From Acidovorax sp. HDW3 (GTDB taxonomy: Bacteria > Pseudomonadota > Gammaproteobacteria > Burkholderiales > Burkholderiaceae_C): a DNA stretch of 64,000 nucleotides. Shown here one piece after another: positions 8,636-18,800 of the stretch (position 1 is the first letter of the stretch; each line of letters opens with the position of its first letter). Where the stretch lies: positions 1,036,001-1,100,000 of the forward strand of contig NZ_CP049885.1 in NCBI RefSeq assembly GCF_011303755.1, in the 5' to 3' direction. The notes under the pieces were generated by a model, which saw only the letters and a list, made by a program, of their open reading frames with translations, made no database searches and was not told where the DNA came from. The translations under genes and the position numbers were made by a program.

Positions 8636-9747
8636 TGCGGTGCTCCTTGCGCCAGGGCGCGGTCGCGGCTGGCGCTTTGGCTTTCATTGTGCGCCGAGGT
8701 GGGCGCCGCCGTGGGCCAGCCTGCCAGGTGCTGCAGCGCCAGATCGGCCAGGGCGGCAACGCCCTCGGACTGGTCGTTCAGGCAGGCGATGTAGTCAAAG
8801 CGCGTACCGCCGGCCTGCAAGAAGGCGTGGCGCGCTTCCTGGTTGATTTCTTCGAGGGTTTCGAGGCAGTCGCTGGCAAAGCCGGGGCAGATGACATCGA
8901 CATGGCGCAAGCCCTGCTGCGCCAGCTGTACCAGGGTGGGCTCGGTCGCGGGTTCGAGCCATTTGGCCTTGCCAAAGCGCGACTGGAAGGTGATGCGCCA
9001 GCGCTCGGCAGGCAGCTGCAGTGCCTGGGCCAGCAGGCGGGCGGTTTTTTGTGCCTGGCAGTGGTAGGGGTCGCCCAGGTGCAGGGTGCGTTCGGGCACG
9101 CCGTGAAAGCTCATCACCAGCTGTTCGCCCTGGCCGTGCTGCTGCCAGTGCTGGCGCACGCTGTGCGCCAAGGCGGCGATGTGGCCGGGGTGGTCGTGGT
9201 ACTGGTTGACAAAGCGCAGCTCGGGCAGGCGGCGCTGGCGCGCAGCCCAGGCATAGACGGCATCGAACACGCTCGCCGTGGTCGTGCCCGAGTATTGCGG
9301 GTACAGCGGCAGCACGAGGATGCGCGTGGCGCCTTCGGCCTTGAGGGCGTCGAGCTGCGCCGCCATGCCGGGCTGGCCGTAGCGCATGGCCGGGCGCACC
9401 AGCAGGCGGTGGCCGGCGCTTTCCAGGGCGGTTTGCAGCAAGGCGGCCTGGCGCAGCGTCCAGGCCCGCAGCGGCGAGCCCTCGGGCGTCCAGATGCTGG
9501 CGTATTTGGCGGCGGATTGGGCGGGGCGGGTGCGCAAGATCACGCCGTGCAGCAGCGGCAGCCACAGCAGGCGCGGGATCTCCACCACGCGCGGGTCGCC
9601 CAAAAACTCGGCCAGGTAGCGGCGCAGGGCGGGGGCGGTGGGGGCGTCGGGCGTGCCCAGGTTGCACAAAAGAATGGCGCAGCGCTCGGCCTGGCCATGG
9701 GTGTGGGCGGGCTCGGGCGCAAACCGGGAGGGGAGGGACAAAGGCAT
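8632..9747 (-). CDS. hemH: Ferrochelatase
   Basis: Inserts ferrous iron into protoporphyrin IX, the last step of haem synthesis. It has 371 residues, typical for Comamonadaceae. The signatures are ILLCNLGTPDAPT near the N-terminus, PLYPQYSGTTTASV mid-protein, the active-site histidine in VMSFHGVPERTL, and TFQSRFGKAKWLEP. I use the ATG of MPLSLPSRFAPEP; another ATG nine codons upstream is possible. No ribosome site is seen, and an ACAATC -10 element lies only 5 bases before the ATG, suggesting a leaderless transcript. The stop overlaps the Lon-like protease start (ATGA). It is divergent from the DUF2788 gene. Confidence 0.95.
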   Translation of the reverse strand: MPLSLPSRFAPEPAHTHGQAERCAILLCNLGTPDAPTAPALRRYLAEFLGDPRVVEIPRLLWLPLLHGVILRTRPAQSAAKYASIWTPEGSPLRAWTLRQAALLQTALESAGHRLLVRPAMRYGQPGMAAQLDALKAEGATRILVLPLYPQYSGTTTASVFDAVYAWAARQRRLPELRFVNQYHDHPGHIAALAHSVRQHWQQHGQGEQLVMSFHGVPERTLHLGDPYHCQAQKTARLLAQALQLPAERWRITFQSRFGKAKWLEPATEPTLVQLAQQGLRHVDVICPGFASDCLETLEEINQEARHAFLQAGGTRFDYIACLNDQSEGVAALADLALQHLAGWPTAAPTSAHNESQSASRDRALAQGAPQ

Positions 9748-9752
9748 GGGGC

Positions 9753-9758
9753 GATTGT
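9753..9758 (-). promoter_or_regulatory. -10 element next to the hemH start
   Basis: ACAATC (minus strand) with 5 bases to the hemH ATG and no Shine-Dalgarno between. The same arrangement is found at hpnD, hpnC, lgt and the small gene upstream of zapA. Confidence 0.5.
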
Positions 9759-9840
9759 GGCAAAGGGCAGCCATGGCAATGGGACGCCAGAGCCTGGGGT
9801 ATTCTTGCCGCCCTTTGTGCTGGAGTTGGGGAGAGCGAGC

Positions 9841-10056
9841 GTGCTGTTTGGTTACACAGAAGAACAACTGGCGAATTTTTTTCTGACCTACGGGGTGGCG
9901 GCGTTCATTCTGTTCATGGTCTTCATCATTGGCCACCTGGCCTGGCAGTCCAAGGCCGGCAAGTTTGGCACTTTTGTGATTTTTCTCGGCCTGGGCGTGG
10001 GGTTTCTCGGCTTCATCGCCAAGTTCGTCATCCAGTGGTACCTGGAAAAGCACTGA
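9841..10056 (+). CDS. Small DUF2788-type membrane protein
   Basis: A 71-residue protein starting at GTG (MLFGYTEEQLANFFLTYG), with a GGGGAGAG ribosome site upstream. Two hydrophobic segments (about 13-35 and 43-65) flank the conserved basic loop GHLAWQSKAGKFGTF, a pattern I associate with DUF2788 in betaproteobacteria. Its function is unknown. Most of the long plus-strand frame upstream of this start is only the antisense of hemH. The 3' end overlaps the convergent hpnE by 29 bases. Confidence 0.8.
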   Translation: MLFGYTEEQLANFFLTYGVAAFILFMVFIIGHLAWQSKAGKFGTFVIFLGLGVGFLGFIAKFVIQWYLEKH

Positions 10057-11326
10057 GCACGGCCTGCGCTGCTGCCTCGCCGCTGCGCACCGCACCTTCG
10101 AGCGTGGCGGGGTAGGGGCCGTCGATGTAGTCGCCCGCCGCCCACAGCCCCGGGCGCAGCGCCATGCCGGGGCGCTCTAGGCCCGGGGTGCAGGCAAAGG
10201 TGGCGCGTTTTTCGACCACGGTTTGCAGCGGCTGCAGGCCCTGCAGCCCGAGCTGCGCCTGGGCCTGGGCCAGCACCTGCGCTTGCAACGCAGCGCTGCT
10301 GCCTTCGCTGGTGCTGACGACAAAGGCCAGCAGCCCGGGCGGGCCACCGAGCTGGCCCTTGTCAAACACAAACTGCGCCGGTGCGCCTGGCGCGGCGCGC
10401 AGCGCCAGCATGGGCGCGGGCAGGAGGGCCTTGCTGCTCTGGATATTCATGCGGGCATAGACGGTGGCAATCGGGTGGTGGCGCAGCGCCTGCGCCGCTG
10501 CCAGCCAGTGGGCCGGGGCCCAGGGCGCGAGCAGGCGCAGGGCCGAGGGGCTGTCGGTGGCGACGATGGCGGCGTCGTAGCACTGTTCTTGCGCTTGCCC
10601 TTGTACTTGCCATTGCGGGCCTTGGGCCTGCAGGGCTTGCACGCGCACGCCGCTGTGCCAGTGCGCACCCTGCGCTTGCAGCCAGGCGCTGGCGGCATCG
10701 GCGAGGCAGGCGCCCAGGTCGGTGCGTGGCAGCAGCAGGTTGGAGCCGCCGTGGCCGCTGAACAGGCTGTCTTGCAGCACGCGCAAAAAGACGCTGGCGC
10801 TGGCCTCGTGCGCGGCGGTGTTGAGGGCCGAGACGCACAGCGGCTCGATGAATTCTTGCAGCAGCCGCGCCGGCAGCCCGGCGCACAACTGCGCCACGCT
10901 GGTGTCACGGGCGCAGGCAAAGCCCTGCAGGCGCCAGCGGGCGGCGCGGCGCAAAAGGGCCCATTTCTCGTGCCAGTGCCAGCCCCGGGCGCGGGCAATG
11001 CCGATCAGCGCATCCCAGGGCGGGGCGCAGTCGGGCAGGGCCAGGCCGCTGCCGTCGGCAAAGCGCAGCGCCAGCGGCAGGCGCAGCAGGGCTTGATCGG
11101 GATCGACGCCGACGCTGCGCATCACATCGAGGCTGCGCGTGTAGGCACCGATCAGGATGTGCTGGCCGTTGTCCAGCCGCAGGCCGTCGTCCTCGGGCGC
11201 GAGGGTGCGGGCCCTGCCGCCGGGGCGGCGTGCGGCTTCAAAAACGCTGCAGTGCGCGCCCGCCTGCGTCAGGCGCACGGCGGCAGCCAGCCCGGCCCAG
11301 CCGGCGCCGATGATGGCGACTTTCAA
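10028..11326 (-). CDS. hpnE: Hydroxysqualene dehydroxylase
   Basis: FAD-dependent enzyme reducing hydroxysqualene to squalene, the third step of the HpnCDE bacterial route that replaces squalene synthase. The protein is 432 residues. The N-terminal dinucleotide fold VAIIGAGWAGLAAAV is followed by ARRPGGRART and DNGQHILIGAYT, as expected for HpnE; the C-terminal FAD signature is GLWAAGDYIDGPYPATLEGAVRSG. I start it at TTG (MKVAIIGAG), 11 bases after the hpnD stop and preceded by GGCGGG. The longer frame upstream is a shadow of hpnD. Its 3' end overlaps DUF2788 tail to tail. Confidence 0.92.
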   Translation of the reverse strand: MKVAIIGAGWAGLAAAVRLTQAGAHCSVFEAARRPGGRARTLAPEDDGLRLDNGQHILIGAYTRSLDVMRSVGVDPDQALLRLPLALRFADGSGLALPDCAPPWDALIGIARARGWHWHEKWALLRRAARWRLQGFACARDTSVAQLCAGLPARLLQEFIEPLCVSALNTAAHEASASVFLRVLQDSLFSGHGGSNLLLPRTDLGACLADAASAWLQAQGAHWHSGVRVQALQAQGPQWQVQGQAQEQCYDAAIVATDSPSALRLLAPWAPAHWLAAAQALRHHPIATVYARMNIQSSKALLPAPMLALRAAPGAPAQFVFDKGQLGGPPGLLAFVVSTSEGSSAALQAQVLAQAQAQLGLQGLQPLQTVVEKRATFACTPGLERPGMALRPGLWAAGDYIDGPYPATLEGAVRSGEAAAQAVLSAFPGTTG

Positions 11327-11337
11327 CGCCGCCCGCC

Positions 11338-12177
11338 TCAGAACCGCCCCAGCGCCTGCATCTTCCAGGCCAGCCAGAACTTGCGCAGCGGCGTCAGGCT
11401 GGTGCGCTGGTGCAGCACCTGAAAGCCGTCGCGGCTGATTTCGTCGAGCAGCGTGCGGTAGATGCTGGCCATCATCAGGCCGGGTTTTTGCGCCCGCCGG
11501 TCGGCGGCGGGCAGCAGCGCCAGGGCTTCGTCGTAGCAGCGCTGGGCGCGTTCGGCCTGAAAGCGCATCAGGGCCGTAAAACGGTCGGAGTACTGGCGCT
11601 GGGTGATCTCGTGCGCCTTGACGTCGAACTGCTGCAGCTCGGCAATGGGCAGGTAGATGCGCCCGCGCAGCGCGTCTTCGCCCACGTCGCGGATGATGTT
11701 GGTCAGCTGCAGCGCCAGGCCCAGGCGGTGTGCGTACTGCGTGGTGGCCGGGTCGGTCTGGCCGAAGATGTGCGCCGCCACCTCGCCCACCACCCCGGCC
11801 ACCAGGTGGCAGTAGCGCGTGAGGCCGGCAAAGTCGAGGTAGCGCGACTGCTCCAGATCCATCTGGCAGCCCTCGATGACGGCGAGCAGGTGCCGCGCCT
11901 CGATGCCGTAGTCGCCCGCCAGCGGCATGAGCGCCTGCATGACCGGGTGCGTGGGCTGGCCGGCAAAAGCCTGGCGCACCTCGCCCTGCCACCAGGCGAG
12001 TTTTTGTGCCGCGACGCTGGCGTCGCTCACCTCATCGACCACGTCGTCCACCTCGCGGCAGAAGGCATAGAAGGCGGTAATGGCCGCACGCCGGGGCGCG
12101 GGCAGGAAGAGAAAGGCGTAATAAAAACTGCTGCCCGAGGCGGCGGCTTTGTTCTGGACGTACTGCTGGGGCGACAT
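11338..12177 (-). CDS. hpnD: Presqualene diphosphate synthase
   Basis: Condenses two farnesyl diphosphates to presqualene diphosphate, the first step of the HpnCDE route to squalene and hopanoids. It has 279 residues and is all-helical, with two prenyl-synthase aspartate motifs: CREVDDVVDEV near residue 40 and NIIRDVGEDALRGRIYLP near residue 160. Start MSPQQYVQNKAAASGSSFYY is typical of the family. No Shine-Dalgarno is visible; an ACAATC -10 element ends 8 bases before the ATG. It forms a pair with hpnE. hpnC lies 1.6 kb upstream beyond sdaA. Confidence 0.94.
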   Translation of the reverse strand: MSPQQYVQNKAAASGSSFYYAFLFLPAPRRAAITAFYAFCREVDDVVDEVSDASVAAQKLAWWQGEVRQAFAGQPTHPVMQALMPLAGDYGIEARHLLAVIEGCQMDLEQSRYLDFAGLTRYCHLVAGVVGEVAAHIFGQTDPATTQYAHRLGLALQLTNIIRDVGEDALRGRIYLPIAELQQFDVKAHEITQRQYSDRFTALMRFQAERAQRCYDEALALLPAADRRAQKPGLMMASIYRTLLDEISRDGFQVLHQRTSLTPLRKFWLAWKMQALGRF

Positions 12178-12185
12178 AGGGGGGC

Positions 12186-12191
12186 GATTGT
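12186..12191 (-). promoter_or_regulatory. -10 element next to the hpnD start
   Basis: GACAATC on the minus strand, 8 bases before the hpnD ATG, with only C-rich sequence between. This fits a leaderless or near-leaderless transcript and would uncouple hpnDE from the upstream sdaA gene. Confidence 0.5.
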
Positions 12192-12233
12192 CCCACGCGC
12201 GGCGGGGGCGCCAGCGCGGGCTTGTTTTGGGGT

Positions 12234-12283
12234 GTTTTATGCCTCTAACGCTTATGGAATAAGCGCAAGCAGCTATAAAAATA
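12234..12283. repeat. AGCTAT-core palindromic repeat, copy 3 (hpnD-sdaA gap)
   Basis: CCTCTAACGCTTAT, a short loop, ATAAGCGCAAGCAGCTAT, then an A-run. The arms CGCTTAT and ATAAGCG can pair. It ends exactly at the sdaA stop codon, so it could also act as a 3' hairpin for sdaA. Confidence 0.75.
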
Positions 12284-13684
<1,401 letters not shown>

Positions 13685-13736
13685 GGGCTGCCATGCTATG
13701 CCAGAACCGCCCCCGCGCGGGCCATGCCCCCAACGC

Positions 13737-14594
13737 TCACATGCGCAGCGCGCGCCAGGCCATGCGCAGCCAGTCGCTTTTTCCTAGCACGGGGCGCTGG
13801 CACAGGTTGCGCCCTTGCAGGGCGTCGATCTTGTCCAGAATGGCCAGCCCGCCCTGCACCACCAGACGCAGCTCCCAGCCCACGCGCCCGGGCAGGCGGT
13901 GCACCAGCGGCGCGCCGCTGTGCATCAGCGCCCGCGCCCACTGTGCCTGCTGTGCCAGCAAGGCGGTGGTGGCCGGCGTGGGCTGTAAATGTTCCAGCTG
14001 CGCGCGGCTGACGCCGTGCGCGGCGCAGTCGGCGTCGCTCAGGTAGTGGCGGCCCCTGGGCAGGTCTTGGCTCAGGTCTTGCCAGAAGTTGATGAGTTGC
14101 AGCGCGCTGCAAATGGCGTCGCTTTGCTGCAGCGCCTCGGGTGCGTGCACGCCGTACAGGTGCAGCAGCAGGCGGCCGATGGGGTTGGCCGAGCGCCGGC
14201 AGTAGTCCAGCAGCTGGGCGCGGTCGGCGTAGCGGGCGCTGTCGCGGGTCATGGCCACGTCTTGGATAAAAGCGCTGAGCAGGTCGTCGAGCAGCGCCAC
14301 GGGCAGCTGGTGGCGCTGCAGCTGCACCTGCAGCGGGCCAAAGACGCTGGCCCAGCGCCCGGCCATGGGGGCATTGCTGGCGCAGTCGTGCAGCGCGGCG
14401 CGGTAGGCGGTCAGGTCGGCCAGGCGCTGCGCGGCGCTGGCTTCGCCCTCGTCGGCGATGTCGTCGGCGCAGCGTGCAAAGGCGTAGATGGCGGCCACCG
14501 GCGCGCGCAACGCTGGCGGGCACAGCAGCGAGGCGACGGGGAAGTTCTCGTAATGCGTGACAGGCGCGGGCGCCAATGGGGTCGGGGTATTCAC
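13737..14594 (-). CDS. hpnC: Hydroxysqualene synthase (presqualene to hydroxysqualene)
   Basis: Second enzyme of the HpnCDE route, converting presqualene diphosphate to hydroxysqualene. It is 285 residues from the GTG start chosen here ([22 protein letters not shown]); the [11 protein letters not shown] segment is characteristic of HpnC. The motifs are [15 protein letters not shown] near residue 45 and [19 protein letters not shown] near 165. The longer frame upstream has no family similarity. An ACAATC -10 element ends 6 bases before the GTG. hpnD and hpnE lie downstream on the same strand beyond sdaA. Confidence 0.9.
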   Translation of the reverse strand: MNTPTPLAPAPVTHYENFPVASLLCPPALRAPVAAIYAFARCADDIADEGEASAAQRLADLTAYRAALHDCASNAPMAGRWASVFGPLQVQLQRHQLPVALLDDLLSAFIQDVAMTRDSARYADRAQLLDYCRRSANPIGRLLLHLYGVHAPEALQQSDAICSALQLINFWQDLSQDLPRGRHYLSDADCAAHGVSRAQLEHLQPTPATTALLAQQAQWARALMHSGAPLVHRLPGRVGWELRLVVQGGLAILDKIDALQGRNLCQRPVLGKSDWLRMAWRALRM

Positions 14595-14600
14595 GGGGGC

Positions 14601-14606
14601 GATTGT
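14601..14606 (-). promoter_or_regulatory. -10 element next to the hpnC start
   Basis: GACAATC on the minus strand, 6 bases before the GTG of hpnC, with no Shine-Dalgarno between. Same arrangement as at hemH and hpnD. Confidence 0.45.
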
Positions 14607-14637
14607 CGCTGTTGTGCCAGCGATACAACTGCTTGCA

Positions 14638-14666
14638 TTGACAAGAAGCAGCCTGCTCTTTAAATT
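14638..14666 (+). promoter_or_regulatory. Near-consensus promoter for the RND efflux operon
   Basis: A perfect -35 TTGACA (14638-14643), 17-base spacer and -10 TAAATT (14661-14666). The predicted transcript begins about 14673, inside the palindrome that follows, so repression at that site would block initiation. Confidence 0.75.
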
Positions 14667-14687
14667 TACTAACCAGTCAGTCATTAA
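14666..14687 (+). promoter_or_regulatory. Palindromic operator (TetR-family type) at the efflux promoter
   Basis: A 22-base imperfect dyad with outer arms TTA-T-AC and GT-A-TAA around CCAGTCA. It overlaps the end of the -10 and the predicted transcription start. Palindromes of this size at efflux promoters are usually bound by TetR/AcrR-type repressors. No regulator gene is next to it in the window. Confidence 0.5.
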
Positions 14688-14699
14688 GCAATCTCCGCC

Positions 14700-15887
14700 A
14701 TGCCTTCCTTGCGCCCTCTCCAGCGGCCCCGAACGGGGCTTTTTTTATGTGCTTTGTCGGCTGCGCTGCTGCTGGCGGCCTGCTCGCGCCCTGCGCCTGC
14801 GCCCGAGCCGCTGCGTGCCGTCAAGCTCATGACCGTGGGCGAGAGCGCCTTGCAGGCCGAGCGCGAATTTGCCGCCGAGGTGCGCGCCCGGGTGGAGACG
14901 CGCTTGGGTTTTCGCGTGGCGGGCAAGCTGGTGCAGCGCCCCGTGGAGCTGGGCCAGCGCGTGCAGGCCGGGCAGTTGCTGGCGCAGCTCGATGCGCAGG
15001 ACTACGCCCTGGGCGTGCAGGCGGCGCAGGCGCAGTTGGCTGCGGCCACCACGCAGCGCGATTTGGCGCAGGCCGATTACCAGCGGTTTGAGCAGCTCAA
15101 GGCGCAAAACTTCATCAGCAGCGCCGAGCTCGACCGCCGCCGCGCCGCCTTGCAATCGGCGCAGGCGCAGCTCGACCAGGCCCGCGCCCAGGCCAGCAAC
15201 CAGGGCAACCAGCAGGGTTACACCCGGCTGCTGGCCGACGCTGCGGGGGTGGTGACGGCCATCGAGGCCGAGCCCGGCCAGGTGCTCGCCGCTGGCACGC
15301 CCGTGTTGCGCCTGGCGCAAGACGGCCCGCGTGACGCGGTTTTTTCTGTGCCCGAAGACCTGGTGGGCCAACTGCGCACCGGCCAGGCCGTGGCCGTGCG
15401 CCCCTGGGCCGGGGGCGCGCCCCTGGCCGCCACGGTGCGCGATATTGCCGCCAGCGCCGACCCCGTGACGCGCACCTTTACCGTCAAAGCAGCCTTACCC
15501 ACCACTGGCGCTGCGCTGCCGCCCTTGGGGGCCACGGTGTACGCCCGCCCTGCGGCCTTGGCCGCACAGCAAGGGGTACAGGGGGCGCAGGCGCTGCGCC
15601 TGCCCACCAGTGCCTTGTTCGCCCAGGGCCAGCAAACGGCGGTGTGGGTGTTTGACCCCGCAAGCGCCAGCGTGCAGCCGCAGACCATTGACGTGGCGCA
15701 GGTCGATGGCAACGAGGTGGTGCTCGCCTCGGGCCTGCAGGCGGGCCAGCAGGTGGTGGTGACGGGCGTGCATGTGCTGGCACCGGGGCAAAAGGTCAGT
15801 ATTTATGAGCCAAAACATGCTCCAGCCCAATCAGGGCAAGCGCAAGCAGCTATTGAAAAAGTAGCGCAACCGGCCACCCAAAAGTGA
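14700..15887 (+). CDS. RND efflux periplasmic adaptor (membrane fusion lipoprotein)
   Basis: Links an inner-membrane RND pump to an outer-membrane channel. It has 395 residues. The signal peptide ends in the lipobox LLLAAC near residue 28, so it is a lipoprotein. The typical MFP order follows: barrel-sandwich half GFRVAGKLVQRPVELGQRV, a coiled-coil hairpin (about 95-165), the second half GVVTAIEAEPGQVLAAGTPV, then beta-barrel and membrane-proximal domains. The last 20 or so residues (about 371-387) are encoded by an AGCTAT repeat and read HAPAQSGQAQAAIEK. The pump gene follows after 7 bases. The substrate cannot be told from sequence. Confidence 0.9.
   Translation: MPSLRPLQRPRTGLFLCALSAALLLAACSRPAPAPEPLRAVKLMTVGESALQAEREFAAEVRARVETRLGFRVAGKLVQRPVELGQRVQAGQLLAQLDAQDYALGVQAAQAQLAAATTQRDLAQADYQRFEQLKAQNFISSAELDRRRAALQSAQAQLDQARAQASNQGNQQGYTRLLADAAGVVTAIEAEPGQVLAAGTPVLRLAQDGPRDAVFSVPEDLVGQLRTGQAVAVRPWAGGAPLAATVRDIAASADPVTRTFTVKAALPTTGAALPPLGATVYARPAALAAQQGVQGAQALRLPTSALFAQGQQTAVWVFDPASASVQPQTIDVAQVDGNEVVLASGLQAGQQVVVTGVHVLAPGQKVSIYEPKHAPAQSGQAQAAIEKVAQPATQK
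15812..15860. repeat. AGCTAT-core palindromic repeat, copy 4 (inside the efflux adaptor gene)
   Basis: AACATGCTCCAGCCCAATC then GGGCAAGCGCAAGCAGCTAT and an A-run. It is in frame at the C-terminus of the adaptor, which it extends with an Ala/Gln-rich tail. Confidence 0.75.
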
Positions 15888-15894
15888 GGCTGCC

Positions 15895-18800
15895 ATGACC
15901 GCTACGCCAGCCCCCAAGGGCTTTAACCTTTCGCTGTGGGCGCTGCAGCACGCGGCCTTGACGCGCTACCTGATGGTGGTGCTGATGGTGCTGGGCATTG
16001 CCGCCTACTTTCAGCTCGGGCAGGACGAAGATCCGCCCTTTACCTTCCGTGCCATGGTGGTGCGCACCTACTGGCCGGGCGCGACGGCGCAGCAGGTGGC
16101 CGAGCAGGTGACCGACAAAATCGAGCGCACGCTGCAGGAAGTGCCGTTTTCCGACAAGATGCGCAGCTACTCCAAGCCGGGCGAGTCGCAAATCATTTTC
16201 CAGATCAAAGACTCCTCCAAGCCCGCCGAGGTGGCCAACGTCTGGTACCAGGTGCGCAAAAAAGTTGGCGACATGCGCTACACCCTGCCCCAGGGCGTGC
16301 AGGGGCCGTTTTTCAACGACGAATTTGGCGACGTGTACGGCGTGATCTACGCCCTGCAGGCCGATGGCTTTGGCTACGCCGAGCTCAAAGACTTTGCCGA
16401 CGAGGTGCGCCAGCAACTGCTGCACGTGCCCGATGTGGCCAAGGTGGAGCTTTTTGGCGTGCAAGATGAAAAACTCTTTATCGAGATTTCACAAAAACGC
16501 CTGGCGCAACTGGGCCTGGACATGAACCAGGTGCTGGCGCAATTGGGCCAGCAAAACGCCGTCGAGGGCGCGGGCAGTGTGCAAGGGCCGCAAGACCAGG
16601 TGCAGCTGCGCGTGGGCGGGCAGTTCACCAACCCCGAGCAACTGCGTGCCATGCCCATTCGCGGCAGCTCGGGCGCGCAGTTGCGCCTGGGCGACATCGC
16701 CAGCATCACGCGCGGCTATGTCGATCCACCCCAGGTCAAGGTGCGCCACCAGGGGCAGGAGTCGATCGCCCTGGGCGTGTCCATGGCCAAGGGCGGCGAC
16801 ATCATTCGCCTGGGCAAGGCGCTGCGCGAGGCCACGGCCCGCATCGAAAAAACCCTGCCCGCCGGGGTGCAACTGGTGAACGTGCAAGACCAGCCCCAGG
16901 CGGTGGCAACCTCGGTCAACGAGTTTGTCAAGGTGCTGATCGAGGCCGTGGTCATCGTGCTGGCGGTGAGTTTTTTGAGCCTGGGCCTGCACAAGCGCCC
17001 CGGCAGCCACCCGCTGTGGCGGCGCTGGACGCTCGACACCCGCCCCGGCTGGGTGGTGGCCATCACCATTCCGCTGGTGCTGGCCGTCACCTTCCTGGCC
17101 ATGCACTACTGGGGCATTGGGCTGCACAAGGTGTCGCTGGGCTCGCTCATCATCGCCCTGGGCTTGTTGGTGGATGACGCCATCATTGCCGTGGAGATGA
17201 TGGTGCGCAAAATGGAGGAGGGCTACGACAAAACCCGCGCCGCCACCTTTGCCTACGAAATCACCGCCATGCCCATGCTCACGGGCACCCTGATTACGGC
17301 GGCGGGCTTTTTGCCCATCGGCATGGCCAAATCGTCCACGGGCGAATACACCTTTGCGATTTTTGCCGTCACGGTGATTGCGCTGGTGCTGTCGTGGCTG
17401 GTGTCGGTGTACTTCGTGCCCTACCTGGGCACGCTGCTGCTCAAGACGCCGCCGCACGGCCAGGGGCACGACGGGCCGCACGAGCTGTTTGATTCGCCCT
17501 TTTACACCACCTTTCGCCGCCTGGTGAACTGGTGCGTGGCGCACCGCTGGCTCACCATTGGCGCCACGCTCTTGGTGTTTGCGCTGGGCATCTTGGGCAT
17601 GGGGCGGGTGCAGCAGCAGTTCTTCCCCGATTCCAGCCGCCCGGAAATTCTGGTCGATCTGTGGCTGCCCGAGGGCAGCAGCTTTGCCGCCAACGAGGAG
17701 GTGACGCGCCGCGTGGAAGCGCGCCTGCGCGAGCAGCCCGGCGTGCAGACCGTCAGCACCTGGGTGGGCTCGGGCGTGCCGCGTTTTTACCTGCCGCTTG
17801 ACCAGGTGTTTCCGCAAACCAACGTCTCGCAATTCATCGTCCTGCCGCAGAGTTTGAAGGAGCGCCAGGCGCTGCAGCACACGCTGCCGCAGTTGCTGGC
17901 GCAGGAGTTCCCCGAGGTGCGCGCGCGCGCCAAGCTGCTGCCCAACGGCCCGCCCGTGCCCTATCCGGTGCAGTTTCGCGTGATTGGCCCCGACCCGGCG
18001 CAACTGCGCCAGCGCGCCGATGAGGTCAAGGCCGTGCTGCGCCAAAGCCCCGACATGCGTGGTGTGAATGACAACTGGAACGAATCGGTCAAGGTGCTGC
18101 GCCTGGAGGTCGATCAGGCCAAGGCGCGGGCGCTGGGCGTCTCCAGCCAGTCCATTGCCCAGGCCACGCGCACCCAGTTCAGCGGCAGCACCGTGGGCCA
18201 GTACCGCGAGGGCGACCGCCTGATCGACATCGTGCTGCGCCAGCCGCAAGAGGAGCGCCGCGCCCTCGACGATGTGCGCAACGCCTACGTCAGCACCGCC
18301 AGCGGCCGCGCCATTGCCCTGACGCAAATCGCCCGCCCGCACCTGGCCTGGGAGCCCGGTGTGCTCTGGCGTGAAAAGCGCGAATACGCCATCACCGTAC
18401 AAGGCGACGTGGTCGAGGGCCTGCAAGGCGCAACCGTGACCCAGGCGCTGCTGCCAGAACTGCGCGCGCTGGAGGCGCAGTGGCACGCTGGCGGCCAGGG
18501 TGCGGCCTACCGCATCGAAGTGGCGGGCGCGGTGGAAGAAAGCGCCAAGGGCTCGTCCTCGATTGCGGCGGGCCTGCCGGTGATGCTGTTCTTGGTCTTT
18601 ACCCTGCTCATGTTGCAGTTGCAAAGCTTCAGCCGTGCCATGCTGGTGTTCCTTACCGGCCCGCTGGGCATTGCCGGTGTGGCAGCGGCGCTGCTGGCGC
18701 TGGGGCGGCCCTTTGGCTTTGTGGCGCTGCTGGGCGTGATTGCGCTCATGGGCATGATCCAGCGCAACTCGGTGATTCTCATCGACCAGATCGAGCTCGA

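Noticed and set aside
10028-11992. A 654-residue protein as the full hpnE product
   Set aside because: The first 220 residues are Arg/Ala/Pro-rich shadow of hpnD. The FAD fold starts at the TTG at 11326.
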